Assembly: GCF_040712085.1 (NCBI RefSeq)
Contig: NZ_JBFCVK010000001.1
Coordinates: forward strand, 1 to 64,000
DNA: 64,000 nt
DNA from: Aquibaculum sediminis
GTDB lineage: Bacteria; Pseudomonadota; Alphaproteobacteria; Kiloniellales; DSM-21159
Direction: 5' to 3'
The notes beneath the pieces were generated by a model. The model worked only from the letters and a program-made list of their open reading frames with translations, did no database searches and was not told the DNA's origin. The translations under genes and the position numbers were made by a program. Shown here in pieces: positions 46,502 through 54,538 of the stretch; position 1 is the stretch's first letter; each line of letters starts with the position of its first letter.

Positions 46502-46867
46502 TCACTCTCCCAGGCGTTCGACGAAAACCTCTACCTTTCCGCCGCAGGCAAGGCCCACTTCCCAGGCCATCTCATCGCTGACGCCGAAGTCGAGCAGGCG
46601 CGGCTTGCCGTCCTCCAGCGCAGCGCGCGCCTCGGAGACCACAGCCCCTTCGATGCAGCCACCGGACACCGATCCGACCATGTTGCCCTGCCGGTCCACC
46701 AGCAGCTGGCTACCGACCGGTCGGGGCGAAGAGCCCCAGGTGGAAACCACCGTTGCCAGGGCGACTTCCCGTCCCTCATCCAACCAGGCTGCCGCCTGGC
46801 CTAGCACCTCGTCGCTGCCAGCCCAGGCCATGGCGTCGGTATGAGGGACACTCTCACTCGTGCTCAT
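46502..46867 (-). CDS. XdhC/CoxI-family protein, N-terminal part
   Basis: The protein has about 121 residues. EVALATVVSTWGSSPRPVGSQLLV and NMVGSVSGGCIEGAVV are the XdhC_CoxI N-terminal domain, including the conserved SGGCIE. GLACGGKVEVFVE completes it. In many bacteria this domain is fused to the Rossmann part; here they are two genes three bases apart. I chose the ATG at 46867, which overlaps the coxE-like stop (ATGA). Confidence 0.88.
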   Translation of the reverse strand: MSTSESVPHTDAMAWAGSDEVLGQAAAWLDEGREVALATVVSTWGSSPRPVGSQLLVDRQGNMVGSVSGGCIEGAVVSEARAALEDGKPRLLDFGVSDEMAWEVGLACGGKVEVFVERLGE

Positions 46868-48156
46868 GCGCTCTTCTCCCCAAGCCAATGGTCACGGCCC
46901 TCGAGGCGCCGTGCCGGCTCCCGGCTCAGCACAGCGGTGAGAGCACCCAGACTCTCCAGATTATGCACCGGCCGGAAATCGTCCACATGCGGCATCATGG
47001 CGCGGGCGCCCTGTGACCTCGGCTCGTAACCATCCCAACGCAACAAGGGATTGAGCCAGATCAGACGCCGGCAGGACTTGTGCAGTCGCTCCATCTGGCG
47101 CGCCAGGCCGTCACCGCCTTCACGATCCAGGCCGTCGGTGATCAACAGCACCACGGCGCCCTGCCCCAGCACCCGGCGCGACCAGTTGCGATTGAACTCT
47201 TCGAGACAGGCACCGATGCGGGTACCACCGGACCAATCCTGTGCCGCTTCGCCCACCTGCTCCAGCGCCACGTCCACATCCCGTTCGCGCAGGAAGCGGG
47301 TGACGTTGGTCAGTCGGGTGCCGAAGAGGAAGGAGTAGACCCGGTCGCGATCGCTGGTGATCGCATGCATGAAGTGCAAAAAGAGCCGGGCATAGCGGCT
47401 CATGGAACCGGAGATGTCGCAGAGCACGACCAGTGGCGGATGTCGCGTGCGGCGCTTGCGCCACTCAAAGGGAATGACGTCTCCCCCGCTGCGCAAGGCC
47501 CCGCGCAGGGAGGCGCGCAGGTCGGCACGGCCGGGATTGGGGCTGGGGCGGAAGCGGCGGGTCGGAAGTGCCATGATCGGGAGCGTCAGGCGCTTGATCG
47601 CCTCCTTGGCGGCTTCCAGCTCCGCCGCGGTCATCTTCTCGAAGTCCTGCTTGCCCAGGGTCTCGCGCTCGGACCAGGTCATGATCGCGTCGAGTTCGAC
47701 CTCGTCCTCGCCGGACTGCTCTTTCTGGCCGCGCGCCTGCTGCAGCGCTTCGGCCACGCGCCGGTTGATCTCCTGGCCCTTCTCCGGCTCCTGCTCCACC
47801 TTGAGGTCCGGCAGGAGCAGGGCCCGCAGGCGGTCGAGCAGCTTGGGATTGCGCCAGAAAAGATGGAAGGTCTGCTCGAAGACCTCTTCCTGATCGTGCC
47901 GGTTGACGAAGACCGCGTGCAGCGCCCAGTAGAAGTCGTCCCGTCGTGCCAGACCGACCGCACGAACAGCCTCGATCGCTGCCAGCACCTTGCCCGGCCC
48001 AACCGGCAGGCCGGCCGCACGCAGGGTCCTTGCGAAGTAGACCAGGTTCTCCGCCAGGCGGCCCTCGGCAGCGTCCCGGTCAATCCGCTCGGCCTGGGAG
48101 TCGTAGTGCAGCTTGCGTGCTGCTTCGGCGAAGGGATCGCTTTGACTGTCCGTCAT
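46864..48156 (-). CDS. coxE: VWA-domain protein (CoxE-like)
   Basis: The protein has 430 residues. The C-terminal von Willebrand A domain has the MIDAS motif LCDISGSMSRYARL, then WSGGTRIGACLEEFN and LLITDGLDREGGD. In carboxydotrophs CoxE works with the AAA+ ATPase CoxD to complete the copper-sulfur-molybdenum site of CO dehydrogenase; homologues serve other Mo-hydroxylases. It lies nine bases after the MoxR-type gene. Confidence 0.9.
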   Translation of the reverse strand: MTDSQSDPFAEAARKLHYDSQAERIDRDAAEGRLAENLVYFARTLRAAGLPVGPGKVLAAIEAVRAVGLARRDDFYWALHAVFVNRHDQEEVFEQTFHLFWRNPKLLDRLRALLLPDLKVEQEPEKGQEINRRVAEALQQARGQKEQSGEDEVELDAIMTWSERETLGKQDFEKMTAAELEAAKEAIKRLTLPIMALPTRRFRPSPNPGRADLRASLRGALRSGGDVIPFEWRKRRTRHPPLVVLCDISGSMSRYARLFLHFMHAITSDRDRVYSFLFGTRLTNVTRFLRERDVDVALEQVGEAAQDWSGGTRIGACLEEFNRNWSRRVLGQGAVVLLITDGLDREGGDGLARQMERLHKSCRRLIWLNPLLRWDGYEPRSQGARAMMPHVDDFRPVHNLESLGALTAVLSREPARRLEGRDHWLGEKSA

Positions 48157-48165
48157 CGCGTTGGC

Positions 48166-49101
48166 CTATTTGTCGGCCAGCGCAACCTCGCGCTTGACGT
48201 CTTCAAGCAGGCGCGCGGCCTCGCTGCCTTCGATCTTCGCAATGTCGTCCTGGTACTTCAGCAGAACGCCAAGGGTGTCATCCACCGCCGCCGGGTCGAG
48301 CGCCACCTTGTTGAGCTGGATCAGGGCTTCCGCCCAGTCGATGGTCTCGGCAATTCCGGGGAGCTTGAAAAGGTCGTGCTGGCGCAGACCCTGCACAAAG
48401 CTCACGACCTCGCGGGCCAGTTCGGCCGACACGTTGGGTGCCTTGACCCGAAGAATCTCCAGTTCCCGCTGGGAGTCCGGATAGCCGACCCAGTGATAGA
48501 GGCAGCGCCGCTTCAGGGCGTCGTGGATCTCCCGGGTGCGGTTGGAGGTGATGATCACAATCGGCGGTTCCGGCGCCTTGATCGACCCCAGTTCCGGGAT
48601 GGTGATCTGGAAGTCGGAAAGCACCTCGAGCAGGAAGGCCTCGAAGGGCTCGTCCGCCCGGTCCAGCTCGTCGATCAGCAGGACCGGCGGGCCGGCCGGA
48701 TCGGGCTTGAGCGCCTGCAGCAGCGGGCGTTCGATGAGAAACCGTTCGGAGAAGATATCGGCGGTGAGCGCCTCGCGATCCTGCTGTCCCGCTGCTTCGG
48801 CCAGACGGATCTCCACCATCTGCCGAGGGTAGTTCCACTCATAGACCGCGCTGGAGAGATCGAGGCCCTCGTAGCACTGCAGCCGGATCAGGCGCCGGCC
48901 CAGGGCCCGGGAGAGCACCTTGGCGATCTCGGTCTTGCCGACGCCGGCTTCGCCCTCCAGGAACAGCGGCCGCCCCAGGCGCAAGGCGAGGTGCACCACC
49001 GTCGCCAGACTGCGGTCGCTGACATAGTCGGCGCTGCGCAGCAGCTCGGCTACGCCATCAACATCCTGGGGAAGCTTCCGGTCTTCGTTATCCAACGGCA
49101 C
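48166..49101 (-). CDS. coxD: MoxR-family AAA+ ATPase (CoxD-like)
   Basis: The protein has about 311 residues. Walker A is LEGEAGVGKTEIAKV, Walker B is PVLLIDELDRADEPFE and the sensor is VIITSNRTREIHDAL. It is the ATPase partner of the adjacent VWA protein. I chose the GTG at 49101, with AAGGAG six bases upstream; the longer reading overlaps the preceding ydbL gene and lacks support. Confidence 0.9.
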   Translation of the reverse strand: MPLDNEDRKLPQDVDGVAELLRSADYVSDRSLATVVHLALRLGRPLFLEGEAGVGKTEIAKVLSRALGRRLIRLQCYEGLDLSSAVYEWNYPRQMVEIRLAEAAGQQDREALTADIFSERFLIERPLLQALKPDPAGPPVLLIDELDRADEPFEAFLLEVLSDFQITIPELGSIKAPEPPIVIITSNRTREIHDALKRRCLYHWVGYPDSQRELEILRVKAPNVSAELAREVVSFVQGLRQHDLFKLPGIAETIDWAEALIQLNKVALDPAAVDDTLGVLLKYQDDIAKIEGSEAARLLEDVKREVALADK

Positions 49102-49111
49102 GCGTGACTCC

Positions 49112-49417
49112 TTAGCAGGGCAGGTAGTGGGGTTTGGAGCGCAGCTCCCGAGCGTAGATCTGCCCGACCGCCTCAACGCTCACCCCTTCGGCCTGCGCCT
49201 TATCTTGGTAAACCTGACGGCGCTGATCGTTGATCCGTTCCACAACGCTGCGCACGCTGTTGTCGATGGCGCGCATGTAGCCGTTCGGCAACTCGCAGGC
49301 CTGTCCGTCCCGGCGGAGATCTTCAGCCGACTGGGCGGCAGCCGGAAGGGGAGTCATGAGCGCCACGGCGGTTACGGCGGCAAACGCCAAGGCGGTGAAG
49401 CGATATCTGGCCATCAT
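49112..49417 (-). CDS. ydbL: YdbL-family (DUF1318) periplasmic protein
   Basis: The protein has about 101 residues. A signal peptide (to about residue 28, AAA-QS) is followed by the DUF1318 body with NGYMRAIDNSV and RRQVYQDKAQAEGVSVEAVGQIYA. In E. coli YdbL is encoded with YdbH and YnbE and modulates their intermembrane lipid bridge. The ATG at 49417 has GAGGG upstream. Confidence 0.87.
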   Translation of the reverse strand: MMARYRFTALAFAAVTAVALMTPLPAAAQSAEDLRRDGQACELPNGYMRAIDNSVRSVVERINDQRRQVYQDKAQAEGVSVEAVGQIYARELRSKPHYLPC

Positions 49418-49463
49418 CGGACCCTCATCTGGTCTTGTTTTCCTGCGTTTCCAAGAGACGACA

Positions 49464-49676
49464 TCAGAAGATATCGGGGTTGGACTGGATATCCTCACGC
49501 GCGCTCTCCTCCAGCCGCACCCGGACATCCGCATCCAGGCGGACATTCAGGTTGATGGTGATGGGGTCGCGCGGCGCCTCCACCCTGACGGAGGGTTCGC
49601 AGGCGCTCAAGACGACGGCGAATGCCAACAGCCCGGCGGGCAGAAGGCGGGGGTGCAATGGTGTGGCTGTCAGCAC
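49464..49676 (-). CDS. ynbE: YnbE-family lipoprotein
   Basis: The protein has 70 residues and a lipobox, LSAC, giving an outer-membrane lipoprotein of about 45 residues. PITINLNVRLDADVRV is the beta-strand segment that, in E. coli YnbE, stacks on the YdbH beta-sheet to complete a periplasmic bridge. The start is GTG with AAGGG upstream. It lies between ydbH and ydbL. Confidence 0.85.
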   Translation of the reverse strand: MLTATPLHPRLLPAGLLAFAVVLSACEPSVRVEAPRDPITINLNVRLDADVRVRLEESAREDIQSNPDIF

Positions 49677-49741
49677 GCTGGTGCCCTTCCGTTGGTGGTG
49701 CCGCTTCGCAAAGATCGCACGTGATTGTGGTTTCCGCAGGG

Positions 49742-52720
49742 CTATCGCACAAGCCTCCAGAGTTCGTCCATCACGCCCCGCTGGATCCGCTGGCTTTCGG
49801 CCAGAGCCTCGAGCAGCGGCGCAGCATCGGTTTCCAGCGTAATGTTGAGGTCGAAGGGATGGCCATCGAGCACGTCGGGGTTGGCGCCCAGCAGGTGCAG
49901 GCGTACCTCGGTGTTGCCCACGGGCGGCTTGTGCAAGCCGATCTCCAGTTCGTCGTAGTGGAAGTTCTCCAGGGCATCGAACATCAGCGAAACGGCTTCC
50001 CCGCCGGCCGCGAGGGCCGAGCGGGCGTCAGGGGAGGTAAAGGCAATGATCCCCCCGCCCTCCCCCTCTATCTGCCCCTGGTCGATGGAGAAGGTGCCAT
50101 TGGCAAGCGTTAGCGGCACCGCGCCCGAAACTCGCCCCTCTCCACTGAGCTCATCCAGGCCAATCAGGGCCAGGAGGCTTTCAAGATCCAGGGATTCGAG
50201 CTCGACCCGGCCGCGATAGGTCTGGGCGGAGGTTTCGGCGCTGGCTTCCACCAGTCGCATCTGACCGCCAGCGAAGTCCGCCTGGGCGTACTGAACGCTC
50301 AGGTCCGGAATGCCGCCAGTACTCGGTGCAACAGCCAGGATCGCCTCCAGATTGGTGACCGGAGAAATGCCGGTGTCGATGCGGGCGACGCGCAGGCGCT
50401 GGGCCTCGCCCGTTCGTGGGGGCTGCAGGCCAACCAGGCGGAAATCGCTGTCGATGCCCTGCAAGCGGGTGGTGCCGTAGGTGAGGTTGAGGTCCTCGAT
50501 GCGCAGGCGCAGATCGCCGTCGAAGCCGGCGGACGACCAGGTCAGCCTGCTGCCAGCCCGCAGACGGCCAGCGGCATCTGTGATCTCCGCCGTGTAGGGG
50601 CCAAGCGCGGCGGGCTGCAGGCCGCCCGGCGCAAAGGTGACCGGGCCCAGCGCGAGTTGGGCCTGCCCTCGTCCGGACTCGACGTCATGGCGCCCGTCGA
50701 TGGACAGAGAGAGGTCCCCGTCCAGCCCTCCGGCCCGGGCGACAAAGGAGAAATTCCGCTCGAGCCGGGCGGTCAGATCGAGCGGCGGGAAGAGCGCTGG
50801 CACGGCATCAGAGTAGAGGCGCCCGCGCTCCAGGATCAGAAGCGGCTCGTTCTCATCCAGCGGCAAGGCCAGCCGCAGGTCCGCGAGCGTCATCTGGTGC
50901 GATGCCAGATAAAGGCCGCCGCTCTCCAGAGTGGCGCGCGCGTCCTGCAGACCGTCGGCGGACAGGGCGGTCTCGAAGCGGAAATCGAGCGCCTGCAGTT
51001 CGAGGTCGCCGACGCCCTCGGCCGTGGGGCGCAGCGTGAGCGGCTCTGCCTGGCCCGAGAGCAACAGGGTGCCCTGCAGGTTCTCCCCAAGCTGGAACCA
51101 GCCCTCGGCCTGTTCCAGCGACAGAGAAACCTGCTCCAACTCCGCCAGCGCCGGGGGGACGAGCCGGTCGGCGCGCAGGGAAGCGATCCGACTCAGCGAG
51201 ACCGTCAAATCCTCCGCGCGCATGTCATAGCGGGCTTCCAGCGGCAGGGAGAGGGTCAGGTCCTCCGCCGCGACCGGCTCCACAGCCAAGCCCTGCGCGG
51301 TCGCGTCCAGGTCCAGTGCCAGGGAAAGAACCTCTCCTTCTGCCTCCAGGCGCCCCGTCCCGTCGGCTTGCAAGCGCTCGGCATAGGGCGTGGCGGGTCC
51401 GGAGAGGCTGAACGCGGTGAGTTCGACCTGCCCGCCGTCCAGGCCCTGCAGCGGCCAGGGCAGGCTGGCGCTGAGCGCGGCTTCGGCGCGGCTGCCGTCC
51501 GGCAGGCTCAGCGCCAGGTGCAGCGCAGAGCGAAGGGGCGCATCGCCGGCAAGCCGGAGCAGCGGTCCCGCCTCACCGGCCTCCAGACGCAGACTGCCGC
51601 CACCGGCCAGCCGCTCGGCCAGGAGCGGCGGCATGTTTTCCAGCAGGGTGGGATCGATGCCGGTGAGCGTCAGCTCCAGCGGCCGTGCCAGGGCGAGTTC
51701 GCTGGCGCTGCCCTGGCGCGCGGCGCGCAGCTGCCCCTCCAGGCGCTCCACCTCGCCCCAGCCGGGCAGTTGGAGGCCCTCGGCTGTGACATCGAAGTCG
51801 CCCGCCACCTCGCGGGAGGCCAGCCAAAGGGTCCAGTCGGCGGGCGGCAGGGCGTCGAGATAGGGGATGGCGGGCAGGGTCAGCTCGCCGCTGGCGCCCA
51901 GGTCGAGCCGTCCCGCTTCGGGGCGGGGCGCATCAGCAGGCAGGAAGGCCGCCAGGGCAGCGGCCTCGCCCTCCAGCCCAAGCGCAAAACTGAGAGGCTG
52001 CCCCGCGGTAAGGTCATGGCCCTGCAGGCTGAGCTGGGCCGTGCTTCCGCGTGCCGGCCAGTCGAGCGCCGTCGTGAGGTCAAGCCTTTGGGGTCGCAGG
52101 GCCACGAGGTCGCTGTTCAACGTCCCCTTGCCCGTCAGGCCGTCGGGGCCGCTGAGTGCGAACTGCAACGCCAGGGCATGCCTCTCGCCCGCCTCCGCTT
52201 CGCCGCTCGGCTCCAGGCTGCCGGCGAGGTCGACGGCCAGCGGACCGGCCGGTGTCCTCAGCGCCAGGTGGCTGTCCTGCAGCTCGACGCGCGGCAGTGG
52301 CGGTGGGTGCTGCGGCAGGGGCGAGCGCCAGTCGTCCTCGGCAGCGCCATCCTCCTCTCCGCCCTCCCCGAGCAGGCTTTGCAGCTCCCCCAGCAGGGGC
52401 CGTTCGCCGGTGAGGTCGAGGGTCAGGTGCAGGCCCGTGATCCGGGCCTCGCGCAGCTCGCCGCGCAGCAGGTGCCGGGGCGAGAAGTGCAGTTCGAGCC
52501 GTTCGACCCGCGCGTCTTCCAGGCGCAGGTCGGTGAGCACCAGCCGCTCGAGGCCGATTTCCACCCCGCCAAGCTCGCCCTCGACGCCCTGGGCCTGGCG
52601 CCACTGCTCGAAGGCCTGCAGCGCCAACTGCGTACGGAAAATCACCGCCGCTCCCGCCAGCAACAGCAGCAGGAGCAGGATGATCAGACCAAGAAGGGCG
52701 GTGAGCCGGAGGGCGCGCAT
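49742..52720 (-). CDS. ydbH: YdbH-family AsmA-like intermembrane lipid transport protein
   Basis: The protein has 992 residues: one N-terminal membrane anchor (ALLGLIILLLLLLLAGAAV) followed by a long beta-rich periplasmic region rich in leucine and polar repeats. AsmA-like proteins such as YdbH, TamB and YhdP form hydrophobic grooves that carry phospholipids to the outer membrane. The order ydbH-ynbE-ydbL matches the E. coli set and supports the call. It is the largest gene here. Confidence 0.87.
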   Translation of the reverse strand: MRALRLTALLGLIILLLLLLLAGAAVIFRTQLALQAFEQWRQAQGVEGELGGVEIGLERLVLTDLRLEDARVERLELHFSPRHLLRGELREARITGLHLTLDLTGERPLLGELQSLLGEGGEEDGAAEDDWRSPLPQHPPPLPRVELQDSHLALRTPAGPLAVDLAGSLEPSGEAEAGERHALALQFALSGPDGLTGKGTLNSDLVALRPQRLDLTTALDWPARGSTAQLSLQGHDLTAGQPLSFALGLEGEAAALAAFLPADAPRPEAGRLDLGASGELTLPAIPYLDALPPADWTLWLASREVAGDFDVTAEGLQLPGWGEVERLEGQLRAARQGSASELALARPLELTLTGIDPTLLENMPPLLAERLAGGGSLRLEAGEAGPLLRLAGDAPLRSALHLALSLPDGSRAEAALSASLPWPLQGLDGGQVELTAFSLSGPATPYAERLQADGTGRLEAEGEVLSLALDLDATAQGLAVEPVAAEDLTLSLPLEARYDMRAEDLTVSLSRIASLRADRLVPPALAELEQVSLSLEQAEGWFQLGENLQGTLLLSGQAEPLTLRPTAEGVGDLELQALDFRFETALSADGLQDARATLESGGLYLASHQMTLADLRLALPLDENEPLLILERGRLYSDAVPALFPPLDLTARLERNFSFVARAGGLDGDLSLSIDGRHDVESGRGQAQLALGPVTFAPGGLQPAALGPYTAEITDAAGRLRAGSRLTWSSAGFDGDLRLRIEDLNLTYGTTRLQGIDSDFRLVGLQPPRTGEAQRLRVARIDTGISPVTNLEAILAVAPSTGGIPDLSVQYAQADFAGGQMRLVEASAETSAQTYRGRVELESLDLESLLALIGLDELSGEGRVSGAVPLTLANGTFSIDQGQIEGEGGGIIAFTSPDARSALAAGGEAVSLMFDALENFHYDELEIGLHKPPVGNTEVRLHLLGANPDVLDGHPFDLNITLETDAAPLLEALAESQRIQRGVMDELWRLVR

Positions 52721-52822
52721 AGCGCGGTTAAACCTAAGTCACTTCGCGCGCTTTGGGAATTGCGTTCCCTCCCGCCGCGTTCAGGCCGCCACTCAGGCCG
52801 CCCGAGACACCAGGCTCCTCGA

Positions 52823-53827
52823 TCACCCGGCCATGGCGTGGGCGGCCGAGGCCAGGAGGTCCTTGCCGAAGCTGCGCTGGTAGTACTCGGCAACGATGGG
52901 GCGCTCGATCTCGTCGCACTTGTTGAGGAAGGTGAGGCGGAAGGCAAAGCCGATGTCGCCGAAAATGCTGGCGTTCTCCGCCCAGGTCAGCACCGTGCGC
53001 GGGCTCATCACCGTGGAGATGTCGCCGTTGATAAAGCCGGCGCGGGTCAGGTCGGCCACGGCGACCATCGCCTTGATGGTCTGGCGGCCCTGCTCGCTGG
53101 CGTAGTCCGGCAGCTTGGAGAGCACGATCTCCTCTTCCTGCTCATGCGGCAGGTAGTTGAGGGTGGCGACGATGTTCCAGCGGTCCATCTGGCCCTGGTT
53201 GATCTGCTGCGTGCCGTGATAGAGGCCGGTGGTGTCGCCCAGGCCGACGGTGTTGGCCGTGGCGAAGAGGCGGAAGGCCCGGTGCGGGCGGATCACCTTG
53301 TTCTGGTCCAGCAGGGTCAGCTTGCCCTGCACCTCCAGCACGCGCTGGATCACGAACATCACGTCGGCGCGCCCGGCGTCGTACTCGTCGAAGACCAGCG
53401 CCACGGGATGCTGCAGCGCCCAGGGCAGCAGCCCCTCTCGGAACTCGGTGACCTGCTTGCCGTCCTTCAGCACGATGGCGTCCTTGCCGATCAGGTCGAT
53501 GCGGCTGACGTGGCTGTCCAGGTTGATGCGGATGCAGGGCCAGTTGAGCCGGGCCGCCACCTGTTCGATGTGGGTGGACTTGCCGGTGCCGTGGTAGCCC
53601 TGGATCATCACACGCCGGTTGTGGGCGAAGCCGGCGAGGATGGCCAGCGTGGTGTCGCGGTCGAAGCGGTAGCTGTCGTCCAGGTCGGGCACATACTCGC
53701 AGCTCTGGCTATAGGCCGGAGCCTTCATGTCGCTGTCGATGCCGAAGGCCTCGCGCACCGAAACCTCGGTGTCGGGCAGACCGGTGGGCATTCCCTCGGC
53801 GTTCTGCGTTTCTTGTGCCATGGACAA
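52823..53827 (-). CDS. cobS: CobS-type cobaltochelatase AAA+ subunit
   Basis: The protein has 334 residues. Walker A is GYHGTGKSTHIEQVA and Walker B is VALVFDEYDAGRADV, with the CobS-like start MPTGLPDTEVSVREAFGIDSD. CobS and CobT form the ATPase of aerobic cobalt insertion in vitamin B12 synthesis. No cobT follows; the next gene is ydbH. The likely start is TTG at 53827 with GAGGA six bases upstream; an ATG at 53821 is the alternative. Confidence 0.9.
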   Translation of the reverse strand: MSMAQETQNAEGMPTGLPDTEVSVREAFGIDSDMKAPAYSQSCEYVPDLDDSYRFDRDTTLAILAGFAHNRRVMIQGYHGTGKSTHIEQVAARLNWPCIRINLDSHVSRIDLIGKDAIVLKDGKQVTEFREGLLPWALQHPVALVFDEYDAGRADVMFVIQRVLEVQGKLTLLDQNKVIRPHRAFRLFATANTVGLGDTTGLYHGTQQINQGQMDRWNIVATLNYLPHEQEEEIVLSKLPDYASEQGRQTIKAMVAVADLTRAGFINGDISTVMSPRTVLTWAENASIFGDIGFAFRLTFLNKCDEIERPIVAEYYQRSFGKDLLASAAHAMAG

Positions 53828-53890
53828 CTCGAATCCTCGCTTATTGGATAACAGGCGTTGGGTGTCAGGTCGTAGGTAGTGCAGCAGACC

Positions 53891-54463
53891 TCAAGCGTGA
53901 AGCGCTTTCAGCGTAGCGTAGGCCTGCGTCACGCGCTTGAGTCGCTCTTCGGCCCGCCGGTCGCCGCCGGTGGCGTCGGGGTGCAGGCGCTTGGCCAGCT
54001 CGCGGTAGCGCCGGCGGATCGCGGCCAGGTCGCTGCCCGGCGGCAGGCCCAGCTCGTCCAGCGCCCGCTCCGCCTCGCCGCGGCGCGCGCCTTCCTTGCC
54101 TCCGCCGGCATCGGACTTGCGGCGGCGGAAGTCTTCGTTCTTGAAGCCGGAGAAGTCGCGCGCCTTGCGCTCGGCCTCGCGCCAGGCCTGGGAGGCGCGG
54201 CCGAGCTGCCAGGTGGGCCGGTCCCAAGTGTGGGCGCGCCGCCGGTCGGCCTCGATCTCCGCCTCGCTCATGCCCTGGTGATAGTTCCAGTCGGCATTGT
54301 AGGCGCGCACATGCTCAAGACAGAACCAGAGATACTCGCGCAGCCGCCCGGGCGCCGCCGGCGCGCGATAACGCCCCGCCTCCGCACAGCCCGCCTGCAT
54401 GCAAGGCTGCCAGCCCTCCGCGCCCAGGGCGCCGGGGCGAGCCTGAAATTCCGTCTGCGACAT
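53891..54463 (-). CDS. J-domain protein
   Basis: The protein has about 190 residues. The C-terminal 60 residues form a J domain with LGLPPGSDLAAIRRRYRELAKRLHPD and the HPD triad, which stimulates DnaK. The N-terminal part carries a cysteine pair (CMQAGC) and a WFCLEHVRAYN stretch. Such genes sit beside cobS in many alphaproteobacteria; a link to cobaltochelatase is inferred from context. I chose the ATG at 54463. Confidence 0.82.
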   Translation of the reverse strand: MSQTEFQARPGALGAEGWQPCMQAGCAEAGRYRAPAAPGRLREYLWFCLEHVRAYNADWNYHQGMSEAEIEADRRRAHTWDRPTWQLGRASQAWREAERKARDFSGFKNEDFRRRKSDAGGGKEGARRGEAERALDELGLPPGSDLAAIRRRYRELAKRLHPDATGGDRRAEERLKRVTQAYATLKALHA

Positions 54464-54538
54464 GGCGGCGAGTATGGAAAGGCGGGAGGGTGGATGCAAG
54501 GTGTGGTGTGGGGGAAGGGAGCGCGAACTATCCGGGCT

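Noticed and set aside
47080..49107. Plus-strand open frame of 675 codons opposite coxE and coxD
   Set aside because: Antisense to genes with clear MIDAS and Walker motifs; no ribosome binding site or family motif.
50657..53851. Plus-strand open frame of 1064 codons opposite ydbH and cobS
   Set aside because: It is antisense to two convincing genes, has no domain or signal that I can recognise and is rich in Arg, Gln and Gly, as expected from a GC-rich codon shadow.
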